Assembly: GCA_008508345.1 (NCBI GenBank)
Contig: QNGE01001328.1
Span: forward strand, 13,948 to 77,947
Direction of reading: 5' to 3'
Origin: Paragonimus westermani
Lineage: Eukaryota > Platyhelminthes > Trematoda > Plagiorchiida > Troglotrematidae
Length of the DNA stretch: 64,000 nt
Positions within the stretch are counted from its first letter, which is position 1, and every line of letters starts with the position of its first letter. Shown in pieces: positions 36,422 to 49,880 of the stretch. Position numbers and translations under genes: made by a program. The notes under the pieces were generated by a model, which was given only the letters and a program-made list of their open reading frames with translations, was not told the DNA's origin and did not search any database.

Positions 36422-37679
36422 GTGAGTACTGAACTTTTGGGAGATCGAAATAGCGGTTAAACAAAACTTGTTCGAATAACGACGGCGAGTAACTGCGTTA
36501 GGAAAGTGCGGCAACCAATCCGTGCACCCCTATGTTAATTGGCGTCAATTCCGTGTGGACCTCTTATAGCAGGTGTATAATAAATATGAATGTGGAACAC
36601 GTTTGCAACCACATTTTACGTTGGATTCACCTGATATTTTTGCATATCGAGTACGTCTGGAGCTGACTCGAATTCTGAATACCGCAAAGGCTTTCATTTT
36701 GATCGGTGTCCTACCAACAGTTCGTAGGGGGCACCGATTTGACACACATATAAATAGACACTTTAGATAACACTTAAATGCACCTTTGGTTCAAGGAATA
36801 ATTTGCGATCCAGTGACAATGTCTAAATTTGTTAGGCTCGGGTAGACTCTTCAGAATAACTGAAATATTATTGACCCATAGCTTTGTGGACATTGTCTGT
36901 TCGGCTTACTCCAGGTCATTATCATATCACAGTCATGTTAACTTACAAAAAATTCATATGAAAGCATGTTCGAAATGTGTTCTCTTCAAACGATCATATA
37001 CGCGTTCAAGAGTGTGTGTCGCGCAACCCAGATGTGTACATTATTCAGTTTACCTTATCTTATTGTTAAATTGTGTAGTCGACCTATTGTTCTAGGACTG
37101 ATCCAAACGTAAATGCTCTGGATCTAGGCGAATCAGCGATAGAAACAATATGCCTCTATGGGGCAAGGGCTATACCAACCGAGCCACTCGGAGCTCACGA
37201 AGCACGCATTTGGACTCGGTTACTCACTCATCTCATTGTGTAAGGGCATCCTGTTCTTGTTGATGGTCTGAGACCAGCAAAGGTTCAGATATCTCATAAC
37301 TGCGATATCTTCTAAATGCATCCTAAATGGGTAATGGGATCTGATGAGTGGTTCCTTTCTGGTCAACTATTTTTTCGGTTTGAATAAGCCGAAGTCGACT
37401 GTGTATTGACTTTACTTCTTACAAATGGAATTTGGGAATTTATCTCACGGAACTTCTCATGGCATGAAAATAGTATAGAGGGTATCTGAATGTGACCTAG
37501 ATATTAATCAACCTATTGAACGCAGTTTATTATTTAGATGGACTTGAAAAGCACATCGTTCTATTCACCTTTACTCGATTAAAGAAATAATTAGATCTTC
37601 CCGTAAAACTAACGCATCACCAGCAACAACACAAAAGATGCTCGAACCCGTAGGCTTTTTACGACAATCAACTTCTGGG
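36422..37679. other. Intergenic or intronic, with a weak tRNA-like segment
   Basis: Near 37160-37195 the - strand reads GAGTGGCTCGGTTGGTATAG, which resembles a tRNA A-box region, but no good B-box or cloverleaf follows. Possibly another decayed SINE head. Nothing else recognised. Confidence 0.25.
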
Positions 37680-38310
37680 TCAGTTTTGTTTATCTCGGAA
37701 CGTGTTTTGTTTAGTGTGCTTGGACAAAAATGATGCCAAAACACCTTTCCTGAAACGGAGTCGCTGCCGCGATTGTAGCGATTGGCATAGCTCTTTTTGT
37801 CCCTTCTGTTCTGCCGTCGCCACAGCTTGCTTGTTTGCCAGCTGGGCGATTGGTCTAGCAGCCGTGCTGTTGGACCGACACGAGGCGCGATTAAGCATGC
37901 CTGACCCAGTTAATGGACTTGTAAATACGCGTGTGTGGCAGGCCGTGCCTGTTGTCCGAAAATCAGAACACACCAATCGATAGGCCACGGTTGCCCAATC
38001 GGGTTTGATTTTCGTATGGACCTGGTTGCATTCGTCTCCGGGTCCTTTGCGTGTATCGGGATTGCAACGGGTGGAGATTGGTTGATCCGTGTTCGTTTCA
38101 CATTGGCAACCCACACTTTCGGCAGGCGTCAGATTTAGGTGTTTCACCAACACTCTTTCAGCTCGCTACCTGCGAGGCTGTTGCTGGTTGATTGCCTTGG
38201 ATAATGTTTCGATCGGACTATCTGGGTTTCGATTTTGTGGCAAAATGCGAAGCAACTCAACAAAATTGTCTCAGATGCAGTTCGGATCACGTGTTCTTAT
38301 CAGATGAGAC
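37680..38310. other. GC-richer block, open on both strands (unclassified)
   Basis: The - strand is open for 157 codons (37680-38153), and the + strand has overlapping frames (37702-37983 and 38089-38307). Base composition is visibly richer in G and C than its surroundings, which by itself lengthens chance frames. No domain, signal peptide or zinc-finger pattern is clear. It may be a fragment of a dispersed element whose other copies lie outside the window, or a real exon. No splice pair on either strand singles out a gene. Confidence 0.3.
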
Positions 38311-38894
38311 TACTCAACAGGTAACTATTCTACGGACTATGTTCGTTGCATGTTTGTTATGTTGAATGTTACAAGCAGTTGAAATGAAGGAAGTAACCAT
38401 CGCACCTCGTCAAAATGATTGACATTTAACCTCGGTTGTGTCTAAACGATCTAGTAGCTTGATGTTATTTGCAAGATTTTTCCGATGAGCCGCTTTCTTT
38501 AGAGTAAACCATGTCCACTTCCTTTTGTCGCTTATGTTGCATCGTTGGGCTAGAAGCGTATCAGAAACATATCATATGATCAGAAACATATGGATTGGAT
38601 GGGCGTTTGCTCGTGTTATATTTGATGGTAGACCTTACTAATACGACAAACTAGCTTAAGATGAATGCATAGTCAACACTAACGGTGGACGTTCTTCAGT
38701 CACCAGAAGCTTACATTTTCGTTTCCGGCTTTATTGCCTTTGAAACTTGAACCGAATCTAATTCGATATCAGGTTTCTGTGAATGTTTCATCACGCTCAC
38801 GATAAGTTTAATTCCGGCCGTATCATAACCGGATTTTTCTTTCTGAACTAACACAAATCTGTCTATTTAAAGCGAACATCACGGGGACGTCAAA

Positions 38895-39055
38895 AAGATT
38901 CCTCTTTCAGTCCTTCCTGAGAAGAAGCGTTAGAGTCTGTTTTCGTTCCGGTTAGTGTGTACTAGTACTGAATACCATAGTGGCGGCCGAGATTTCAAAT
39001 ACGACCACGCTCTCGTAAGACAACCGTGTTGACCACTGTGCCACTGACTTCACGC
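38895..39055 (-). mobile_element. tRNA-derived SINE with hammerhead remnant (S3)
   Basis: - strand. Good A-box TGGCACAGTGGTCAACACG (about 39043-39025), weaker B-box TTTGAAATCTC. Downstream, CGAAAAC..ACTCTAACGCTTCT aligns with the 3' half of the hammerhead in S2 and S5 (GAAA kept, GTC changed to CTC), but the CTGATGA half is not recognisable. Same family as 31622 and 55240. Confidence 0.55.
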
Positions 39056-40299
39056 CAAGCATGACTGAATTATCATGTGCAAACGTTGGACCACATTCAC
39101 GTGACAGCGATTCTCAAATTACCAGTCGGCCTAGAGAGTATGCTGTGTTTATAATCACTGTCTTTTCTGTAATCTCAAACCGATGGCTCCATTATTGGGG
39201 CCTCTCTCCAAGTTGAAATCACAGAACTTACTAACTGTCGATTCCGGATAAGTTGTAATGGTTTTTTTTTATATAACTTGATCGTGCCCAATGTGAGGTC
39301 AGTGAAACACTAGCCACCATGGTTGTCTCATCGAAGTGTGGCCAGATTTCGACTGTGGCAAGCCTGTTCACTACCGATGGGCATTAACCGGAGAAAAACA
39401 CGAGTTCACTGCAAGCTTTCGAAAGGGACTGACATAAAAGTCCATAGGAGTCTGGAAGCTAAATTTAACTGCAACTCACCTTTATTTCAACCAAAGTTTC
39501 TCACCATTTACCAGTAAACAATCCGTTCACGAGGTTAGATCAGATCACGACTTTTCATCCCATGCAAAGCATGTTGACTAGTCAAGTCATTTCCACTGTG
39601 TCCTGGCCATTATGTCCGCATTATCGTGGTCCGAAATATGTCTTGAATGTCAGATCATTCGAGTAGTTTTGGGTTTCAATAAGTAAAGTGTACAATTTAC
39701 GGTTTACAAGACATTTCAAGTCACGCGACGTACCGAGAAGTCTCTGTATATGTTGTCAGGTTGCTGAAATTTAGACAAAGATGGCTGGGTTAATTCCGAC
39801 TTACGTCTACGACTTATAACCAGCGTCATTACGTCTAAGCTATCTCGGACCCCGTGGGGTCATTATGTAAAACTGAATTGGTTGGTTTTTATTGCATTAA
39901 CAGTTTTTCTGTAGTATAGTAAGAAGGGGTAGACTGGCAGCCAAAAGGTTAGACCTGAAACGTAGTGCTCATCTATATAATTCTTACCCAAAACACATCG
40001 AATATCTTAGTTAGCAGGGGAAAATGTACACAAAGTACTTATTTAACAAATTCCATGTTTTGTGCACACACTATCATTTTGATGAAACGCCTGTCGCGCG
40101 CTTTTTAAAAATGCGATCTGTTCCTTTTGACGCCAACTCTTCTTGGCTGGGTGAACTATGGTGATAACTCACTACACAGCACGTTCACGATCCTAGCTGC
40201 TTGTGAATATGTTGAATCTGCCACAGTTGTTTCGTCTGTTCCATCGTCATCCTTCTGTGTATGTTTGTTTGTTGAAATGAATATCAGCCATCAGAGTTG
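39056..40299. other. No confident feature
   Basis: A T8 run at 39262-39269. Open frames are short. Nothing recognised. Confidence 0.2.
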
Positions 40300-40460
40300 A
40301 TAAACAGATTGAGAATAACACAACGTTTCGAGTAAGTTGTAATCCTCTACGTTTCAACCACCTCGCGTGGTCTTCTTCAGAAGTGTTGTAATCGAAATTT
40401 CGATTACGCCCAAACTGCTCAACTTCATTCTTATTAAATTTGGTGCGGATATCTTACATC
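40300..40460 (+). repeat. Dispersed repeat R3, copy 1
   Basis: Contains GATAAACAGATT near 40302, the AAGTTGTAAT..TCTACGTTTCAA block (40334-40360), GTGTTGTAATCG (40384-40395), and then CAAACTGCTCAACTTCATTC with AAATTTGGTGCGGATATCTT (40410-40455). All of these blocks recur at 46290-46560, there partly inverted. A short self-complementary AATCGAAATTTCGATT lies at the centre (40390-40405). Not assigned to a known family. Confidence 0.6.
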
Positions 40461-40675
40461 AGTAAGTTGCTTAGTTTGCTATTTTGCTCACACCATTGAT
40501 CTATATAGTTGATTGTTTTGGATGGACCATCTACTCATCACTAGGACTTACCCAACTAAGTTGCTTCTCACTTCCGTCACAAAATAATCCGTAATCTATA
40601 AAACCTTTGGACCAGCAAAAAATGCGTTTAGAATATGGGTGCTTGACGAGCTAATGCTGTATTGGGCATTTATAA

Positions 40676-41060
40676 CACGTAGTCGAAACCAGCAAGCGTG
40701 CACGGATTTTATTTGAATTGCGTAACAGCATGCTGCTGTCTTGTTGGTGCCGTCGTCGTTTGTGTATGTTGTGTGTCTGGCCTGCTGGGCCTTCGACTCA
40801 TTCTTGTTTGTGTTGTTTACTATTTCAGCACTGTTGCTGAAACCCTTTTTTCGGGAGAAGGCAAAAGAAGAGCAGACAGAGATTGTGTCCAAAGTTATGT
40901 TACGCAACACAGCAGTGGTTTAACTACACTTGTCTTCCATGCTCGTCTGACTGTCCACTGAATCTGTTCCTGTCCACGATGTTGACGTAGCCGTCATTTC
41001 GGATTCAATCTATGTGCGCTTACCAGTTTTGATCGGGCGTTACAAATTATTGCCTCAAAT
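40676..41060 (+). repeat. Dispersed repeat R4, copy 2
   Basis: 40676-40935 matches 23150-23405, and 41010-41060 matches 25735-25800. The frames 40698-40961 (+) and 40596-40910 (-) are by-products of this repeat. No protein family is recognisable. Confidence 0.55.
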
Positions 41061-44000
41061 CAGGCGGTTTTGAGACGCAATGAGTGTGTTCCTTTCACTG
41101 GCCTTTTACTCCCTTGGTAAGTTGAATAAAGCTATACACACTTTTTAGTTGACGTCTTACGACCTCAGCATTTCTCGCATTCAGCTGTTGTATGGTGTTT
41201 TTAAAATACTCCAACCAGTAGCGTTTTGTGCGGTGCACTTTTCAAAGATATCTGCCAGAGGCGCATATGAGGTTTATGGTATGTCAGTAAATTAACCAAT
41301 TCTATGTGCGGAAGCGTTTATTACATTCAACCAGTGTCGTCCGCTGAGTTACACCAGACCAGTTAAATCGTTAAATCGTCGGATTCGTGTAAAATACGAC
41401 GGCAACACCTGCGTTAACTTGACCGGACACTGGTATACACTAGTATTTCTTACTGGATGATCAGTACTAGATTGACAGTATGAAACTTTCAATCCCAACC
41501 TTTGATTTATATTTGTGCATTTCAAACATGGCCACTGTTTATCATATTGGATCAGTATTTCCGAAAATCTTTCAGATTGGCTTTTCATGGAACGTGAACG
41601 GTTTTTAATCACTTGTTTGCTTGCCATTCTCTAAATGTGAAGAACCGTTGGTTTTCGAATACCTCACTCAGATAAAAATATCCAGTACATTACTGTACTG
41701 TAGTGTCCACTTTTGTTTATCTAGCGGTCAATTGAAGTTTTATAAGTTGGAGGAAGGTTTTCTTGCTTACATACATTACTAAGTGTAGGGAAGTAGAGAG
41801 AAAGAGAAGTATGGAGGAATAGGAGAACATGTGTATAGATGTTCCTTTCAGAAATGATAAGGTTCACCAAAATATCGCCATTTTTGCCTTGAATAGAACC
41901 TGTGAGTTCTCTAGCTCGAGGTACCATTGATCTTGACAGTAGTCAACAGGACAGCGGAATAATGAGTGGTACCCAGTTTGTATAGACGAAAATTCCCTAC
42001 TATTCACCAGAATAATAAGTACAAATTTTCAAAGAACATAGCGAAAGAAAGAGGAGATAAAAGAAGTGAAGAGCAGTGGAGTTTCATAGAAAGGAGGAGT
42101 CAGTAACCTCACGGATACACATTCACCGTCGACTGCTACACCCTGTCATGTTTGAGAGTGTTTCCAGTTAGCTGTATGCATGCGCTCGAACTCCCTAACC
42201 GAGCAGACGGTGTCTTCCAATCTTGTTCAACGAGTTGAGCAAAGCTTTCATGGCCTGTCATACGTCATGGCCTGGCCACTCCTTGGCTTCTTCTGGCCCT
42301 CATTAGCCACACTGAACTGATCGCGGCGTTGCAGACGATCCGTCGACATACAAAGTATGTCCCAGCCAGTGAAAACTGCCTTTTAGATACCTTGTTTTTT
42401 GGTCATGAACGTGTGTGTTCCTGAAATGCGTGCTGATAGATTATTATATTACCCACCTAGTCAGCCTATTCTATACGGGTCATCGGATGGAGGTAGGCGG
42501 GGAAGCTACCGAGAATCTGTGTGCATCATCCACACGAACGGGTCAGGTCTGTGATCTGTAGAGTAAAGTTGGGTGCACGACCACATTACACATTTTGTCT
42601 TCTTTCGACAAATGAGCATCTCTGCGACGATGAGATTGGGAATTAAAATAAAGCAGACTGGAATTGAAATGCAAAAGGGGAAGCACAACGGGAACGTAGT
42701 CATACAGCAGGCGCACTGGTTAACGCTGACACTAGAGGTCGTACACCAGATCAAACTTGTCCTGGTGGCCATACTGCTCGTAAACTCGGTCTAGCATGGC
42801 GAATGTATGCATGAGATCCGTTGATGGCACTAACACGGAAGATTTGATCAGCGTTTTCCTAACTCCGAAAGAGAGTTATTTTTAATCAAATCAACCCATC
42901 TGGTATCACAATCTGAATGCATGACGTGGTTTGGGCCATGCGTGAGAATCCGTCTCAGAAGACAGCGGGTGATGCGGCACCTCGGTCTGTCTTGAACACA
43001 GAGTGGATTGGCTCAGTTTAATCCACCATTCACAATAATACAACGGTACCTTATCTCTCTTTGTAGGTCCAAGGCGTGTTCTCCCATCAGCTGGATACAC
43101 CGTTTTCGGCCGTTGAAAGTCATAATATAATCCTCCGAGACACCTGAAGTGCAGTGTTGTCGGTGCATGGCTGTGCTGACAAACTGGCTGCGACAGTTGT
43201 TCCTAGATTTCACTCGTGAATAACATTACTTAGCGTCCCGTCGCAACGAGACTGGACTTTGACGCGGTGTGACAGCATGCGCGTTTGGGTGACCTGTCGG
43301 GCTAAACTGGACGGTGTGAGGACCACACCGACATTCACTCATATCGGCCATACCAGCAGGTAGATGTCTGACCAACCAAAGTCTCTTGGTTCTCCAGGTT
43401 TGGGGTTTGGATAAATTTGACATCTTTTCCCGAAAAACGTGATAATTTTGGCACATTGCCACCCACTCACTGCTTTTCGGCACAAGCTTTTGAACTGGGG
43501 GCTTTTGTTTGAGAGCCCTAATCGCCTTCCTGTTTATGACTTGGCGTCCTGACAGTATCTCAGCCGACACACAACCGTGGGTATCCGCAACAACTAACAC
43601 TGTGCTTCTATGAGCTTGATACATGACAAATGTACATTAGGTTTAGGGACTCAAAGACAACCTGTTGCTTTGTGGTTCAGCAATATAAAGTACAAAGGTC
43701 AACGTGAAGCTCCTTCCTTTAATTGGTTCTGCTTACTATTCACACTTTGGTGTCTTTAACGTATGGCATGCAGAAACCTGAAAAGTGTATAATTTCAAGA
43801 AGGAATGTTAACAGCGACAGCTGACCTAGAATGGTAATTTGCAGCATACCGCTAACAGTAGAGTGCCAGTCAATCAACACGTCACTTATGTGTGTACTAG
43901 AATAACGCTATTTCAGTCGATTGATGGGTTCCAGAAGTCTGCATATTTACTCCAAGCTAATGGAGTGATATGTAGAGAATTACATGGCTAACTTTGTCGG

Positions 44001-46289
44001 CTGAGTTTTGAAAGTCCAGAAAGCTAACATTAACCGGCTAACTTCCATCAGCTCCCTATGTCGATTGTCCCTTGGGTTCCATCGAGTTAGTTCAGCATGA
44101 CAAGCCCTTTTGGAATCCATGTTGATTATCAGGCAGGAGTGTATGACACGCAGTCTTGTTCATCCGCTAATATATGATGAGATATCCCGATGTTCCATAT
44201 GAGCAATAAGCTCACAAGTGTGCGTGGCAACTGCATGTGTAGTTCTTGACTGAGACTTGCTTCTTTCCTCATGGCTATGTAGCAGTTTAGCATCAGCGAT
44301 AACCACTGATGTATTGAAGTCCACCATGGTGATGATCACCTATGGTTTCATTCCAAGCCGGAATGTGTGCGTGCGTATCGATTGACTGGATGCGTGTGTC
44401 TGTGAAGAGCTTGAATCCCAACCGTTGAAATTTTGCCCCGTTAATCTCCTCTGATTGTGGTCTGAAAGTTTCTATAATTAATGATGTTACACCTAATCAA
44501 CACAATTTTTATTGCATGGTCTTCAAGTGTTTGTTGTTTCAGGCAAGTGAACTTACAGTTAGCAGAAGAAGTTTAGCTTCTCATTTATTCAACCCACCGT
44601 GCTCACCGAACCCCCCATCCTTATTTGAGGCAACAATCTTTTGTACTTTAATTTCACAGTTTGAATAATGCTCTCATCTAGTGATTTTGTTGGCGGGGTG
44701 ATGTGCTCGGTGATGGGAAGGCCGGTTGAAACACTATTGAATGATGTTAGTGATCACGTTCACCATAGACAGCAACGCTGAGCCATGAGTGAAAAAATTG
44801 TCAGTAAGGTAGCTTCTTTGCGGATGTAATTGCGTCACTGAACTTACATCACAGGTAATCCGGTTAAGCAACGACGACGTTCAAACCACTGAGCCCGATT
44901 GACCGCTAATTTAACGTCTCCATCCACAGACTTTGCAAATCGTAAGGACTCTAGCCGCGAAAAACAAACCCAATCTATAACGGTTAACTTCTGGTAATTG
45001 AATTCATTACTCAACGCTAAGTTGTTACCTCTCTTGCAAACCACGTCAGTCAACTGCGGCATGGACAACACGTTTTCAGTGGGCCAGACGACAAGCCAGC
45101 ATCCTTAGTACATGACCTAATCTGCTCATACTCAAAGATTGAGTGGATGAACTGGCTTGATACTCACTGTTAACTGTCCACTGCCTAACCTCAATGTTGC
45201 CTGCTTACTGATGTTACCCGATTCGAACGACCGAACGCTTATATCGATAGTTCAGTACCTGTGGCCAGTTCACATATTTTGCTGTGAGTGGCGAAGCTTC
45301 GCATCTGTAGATAATCAGGGATTTTCCAATCACCTTGCGTACGCGACTTTTAAGCTTTTTCCTAGCAAAGGATGAAAAACTACTGTGTTATTTGTAAAAG
45401 TGCTAGTCTTCGTTCCTTTTTGATTACATCACCTACCAACCAAGTGATCTCTACAATTTTGTTATCCCACACTGAATCCGGGTAATCAGAACAGTCTCGC
45501 AGAAACATTTTACACTTTAAGACTGCCAATCGCATTTTAACACATTTGGTAGAGCACAAGATAATGTCTAACATTGTCTGTACTACTCAAAAGGTATCGA
45601 ACAGCGATATCATGTTGTCAATTCAGTTAAGTTCCGTCAATCTTCCAGCAACTGAAAAGTCCACATCGGTATTCTATGAATATTGTGGACAGTCTTTCAT
45701 CAGTACGTCAGTAACAACTCTGAATGAAAATAGCAAAGAACACTCATGACGTTCATCCTCTTTATAAGTGAAACTGTCAAACACTTCATTGTGGACATTA
45801 ATCTGAGCTGAAGTACAGGAACAAAGTGTAGACAATGTGCTGACGCTTGTTCGGCACCTCCCTATATTTAGTTGACTGTAAATGTAGACTTTGATTCTTT
45901 AAGTGTGATACATCTTTACGCTCGAGAGAAACGGCACTTTTCAGCCGGCATTACGTGTGACGGTTCTCCGGAACATGACAAAATGGAAACAGAACTCTTC
46001 CTGTTCATCCCTGATACATCCTCCCGGGCTTCTGTCGGTAGACGAACTGCAGTGGATGTTACAACCCCAATTATGGCTGAAGTCAAGCTAATTCTTCCAC
46101 AGTCTTTCCCTGAATTTTTACATGAAATTTGTATGAGACATGTTATGAAGTGATTCCAGTACAATAGACTTTGAGATGAATCATGCAGTTGCCTAGCGAT
46201 AGAAAAATATGCCTTTTTGGCGAACATTTTACCGCCACGTCATCTTCGCTGTTCACCCAAGCTTTCCGGCCGGTCGTGTATGCAACTTC
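41061..46289. other. No confident gene; several GC-richer patches
   Basis: 42100-43650 is richer in G and C and holds longish frames, especially 43226-43624 (-, 132 codons) and 43013-43213 (-), without a recognisable domain; it may be an old element. 45872-46153 (+) and 45916-46227 (-) are open on both strands. No splice pair or repeat match inside the window was found for these. Confidence 0.25.
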
Positions 46290-46560
46290 AAAATTGGAAT
46301 TACACTTTTGAAAGATATCCGCACCAAATTTAGAACGAATGAAGTTGAACAGTTTGAGCGTCGTGTTTAACATGCTATTGATAAACAGATTAGAAATAAC
46401 ACGACGTTACGAGCAAGTTGTAATACTCTACGTTTCAATAACACCGGGTGGCCTTCCTCAGGAGTGTTGTAATCGATTACAACACTCCCGAGGAAGGCTA
46501 CCCGATGTGGTTGAAACGTAGAGTATTACAACTTGCTCGTACCGTCGTGGGATTACACTT
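46290..46560. repeat. Repeat R3, copy 2, with a 148-bp inverted repeat
   Basis: 46401-46474 and 46475-46548 are reverse complements with 6 mismatches in 74 positions and no loop; the centre is AATC|GATT at 46474/46475. Each arm is the R3 unit seen once at 40316-40395. 46290-46345 continues into the reverse complement of 40410-40455. The structure is thus two R3 units head to head, one continuing into its flank. As RNA it would fold into a long hairpin. Confidence 0.8.
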
Positions 46561-49500
46561 TGTTTTCTAAAGTACCTAAAATATTGCCAAGGGAGTCGCC
46601 TTTGTATCATCTGCATTGCAGCCAATCAGAACCCCTACCTTATCTTTGAGTATTTGAAACCTCTACAGTTATTTCCTTTCAACCCAAGGCTGCGCTAGGA
46701 GTACGAGAAACCAGAGGAGGTTCGTCGCAGTGGAGCGGGTGTAATTCGAACTTGTCCTCACTGCATACACGTGGTGTTCCTATTTTGGAGTTTGGACAAC
46801 CGTTATTTGTTTTCTGGGATACAGTTATGTCTAAGCCGTTGGATAGTGTTTTCAGGCTCTTTTGAGTCACTAGATTGATTTCAGGTATGTTTTTGTTATG
46901 TTATAGAGAACTACTAAGCTGCCCTACCATTGAAGTCATTGAGAACGCACTGGTGTGAATGTGAAATCTTCCTTTCGATCTGAACGCTAGCATTCTATTA
47001 GTGTATTATTTGTTCTTCCCACTTTAGGGACCTCAGCACCTATCTTCAACTGGTCTTGAAGCAGCTGATCATAAGCCTCTCTGTCTTTTCGTTTCGACCT
47101 AAACAAACATTTCATTTTACTTTCCAATGACAAGTGTGTTCGGTTTACTGATCCTGAGATGACTTCGTCGAGAAATACTGTGTTCCAGTCGGTACATGCC
47201 TCACTGTCAGTCGTTAAACTCATCGTTTACTCAGTCGCCTCGTCGCCGTGGTCAAACCATATATAGTAGTGACACATCGCCGTTCCCACTAACTCATACC
47301 TTGAGGCTTACCCAAGACTTGATATTAAAGGACCTGACAACGAATAAACGGGCGTGTGCAGTTGGAGAAATACGATGTAGAAGTAGACCAGCACGTGGGT
47401 CTTCACTATACACCGGCCTTCGCGATGACAAGCGCTCTCTTCTTTCAGATGTGGTACCGGCTGATCTTAACTGGATTGCGACCCTATGGGTTTACGTAAA
47501 TGACATTGGCGCGACCACGTCCGAAACGTGGCATTGAGCGTGTCGAAAATTGTCCTCGTGTTGGTCATTGTGGAGGAGAGGGGGTTGTGCAGTGGAAAAC
47601 TTATTGTGGAGGTCACATGGGTGGTTTTTAATACAATTGGCCTACTACAGAATTTACCAGTTACAGCTGCAATCGCCATAATGGGTTTCGTTGCCAGCGG
47701 AATGCTATATATGTAAATGATGTGAAAGGGATAGGGTTAGCGATAGAACTAAGGAAACAGAAGTTCCATTGTAATCTGCTCCGTGCTATTTCTGACAGCA
47801 TCTCTAACCAGAGGCAATCGCTGCCACTAGACAACCTGCCAGAAAGACCCTACAGATTCAATCCTTGACATAGGATCCTTCGCTTCTCGAACGCATCCTA
47901 TACACTGATCACCAAGCTACCGCTTCAATCCTAATCCACGTCATGCGAAAAGCTCACAGCTCAACAGGTGACGATTTCAAGACAGGGCATTAATACATTC
48001 TATGCTCCCCGATTAGTGAATTTCCGACAATCGTGAAACGTCTCCGATCTAGAATGCCTGCGGAGTAAGGCCGTTATGGAGATCGACATGCAACACGTTC
48101 TTAGCCTCAGAAATACACCAACAAATAGCATCTTTACTGATGCGATGTTCTCTTCGTACACTTGTAATGGTAAGGAGGTATCAATGATCGATACCGATAT
48201 TTGAACATCATTCACGCGAGTGGATCAAGCCTTATAGCAATAAAGCAAAATTTCTAGCACTCAGATGTTGTACACTCTATTTCCCGGTAATGCACTGCTG
48301 TCGCATTAGGGTCACGGATAGCCGGGGCTCACAATAACAACACGAGGTTTTTGCCGTTCGATTGCTGACCTCACCGGACAATCCATCAAACCTGACACGA
48401 AAACCGACTAGGTAAGCTTCTTTCTCATCGACATCAGGAATGGTGAGCGTAGCCGTGCTGACTTATCAGTTTGAAAGTAGAACATCTTACTCCGCCACAA
48501 GTAACTTGAGGACGTGAGTGATGAAAGGATATGGTTGCTCTATCAAGAATGTCTTGTGCTACATCATCGTTAATGACAAAAGCTGTTTCTCGGCTCTTTA
48601 AACAACCAAGGCGACACTGTGTAAGTTCTACCACCGGTAGCTTTTCGAAAATGCTGCTCCCACATGGTCTCTCAAAGGTTGATAGCAGGGAAAATTCACC
48701 GGTCCTACCTACTCGTCGTGTAACTGTATCTATTTATGCCGATATAACATAAATATTATGTACCCATTGAATACAAACTTGCGTGGCATAGGCATACATA
48801 GTGTAATGTAATATGCGTTAGATGTGGTTTGATAGTGATGTTTATTGTGCATAAAACCAATCATGATGTAGCTGTTTAGTTTCGAACCCGTGAGTAAGCC
48901 TTGACAGTAATACTTTTTCATCTATTGTATGTGCCTTTTTACTATTCGGATAGCTGAAAAAAGCCTTCTTACCCGTTTGAATTTGTTGTTTTCCCCCAAT
49001 GATGCTATTCGATCGGAATTTGATGTTTATCTGATAACCCAATGTGTTATTCTACTTCTGGGACATTGATATTATTTTTACTCATTCCCGTGGAATAGGT
49101 TTCGGCTTTGCTACTTGTTGGAATTAAGTAGTGACATCTCCAGTCACATTATTCCACGCTATTCCAGTTGATATATAAAGTTCGTCGTTTATTTTAAACG
49201 GCGTTGTGCTGGAATATGTTATTTCAATTTTTTGTCCCCAAGATAAATTGCAAATTTCTGAATTGAGTCTTGGAATGTATTTCGTGTATGTTGTTGATAT
49301 AAATCTGTTATAAATCATTTCCCAAGCACCACTTATGACACGGAGTGACTCATATGATTCTTATGCACACTTGATTCTAACTAATAAGCTTCCGTTTCTC
49401 AACTCCTTAAGGTGTACAGAAGTCGTTTTTTGTTCCAGTAGAGGTCAGGAACTGTCTGCTTTTCCTAATCCGTAATTCTCTTGCACTTATTGTTCAAAAG

Positions 49501-49794
49501 TCGGACAATTGATTGTTTGAATGCTACAGTTGCCTTTGACTCAGCTTGGACTCCCTGCGCCAGTGTTGCTCTGACAGAAGTGGAGAAATGTGTTTGTCCT
49601 AGCAGACGTCAGCTTTAGTGTATTCCGCCAGAATCCAGAAATCAGTTGTTTTGTATGTGCTCCCATGTAGCGTTCACCTGCAAAATTCATAGGGGTGTTT
49701 GATGACGCGACTGTTCTTGTCTAAGTTCGTACACTACTGATAAGTGGTGTGGTAGATTCGATGATTGAAAACGGACCTGATTACAAATACTAGG
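46561..49794. other. Weak exon candidates only
   Basis: 46679-46870 (-) and 46987-47223 (-) are open and read plausibly (KCLFRSKRKDREAYDQLLQ in the second), but the obvious splice phases do not join. A third candidate, about 48345-48415 (+), ends at CTAG|GTAAGCTT. None has a recognised domain. Confidence 0.25.
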
Positions 49795-49880
49795 GAAGTT
49801 GGCTGGACTTGAACTGGTTGCAAAAATATTATGTCCTAACGCGGCAAGCTCTCTATCATCTGAACTATATAGCCCTACCG
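49795..49880 (-). mobile_element. tRNA-like SINE head (S6)
   Basis: - strand. A-box-like ATAGTTCAGATGATAGAG (about 49869-49852) and B-box-like CAGTTCAAGTCC (about 49815-49804), spaced as in a tRNA gene with a longer middle. The acceptor-stem ends do not pair, so it is not a functional tRNA gene. No hammerhead is visible downstream, unlike the other SINE copies. Confidence 0.4.

Noticed and set aside
37160..37200. tRNA gene on the - strand
   Set aside because: Only an A-box-like stretch; no B-box or cloverleaf.
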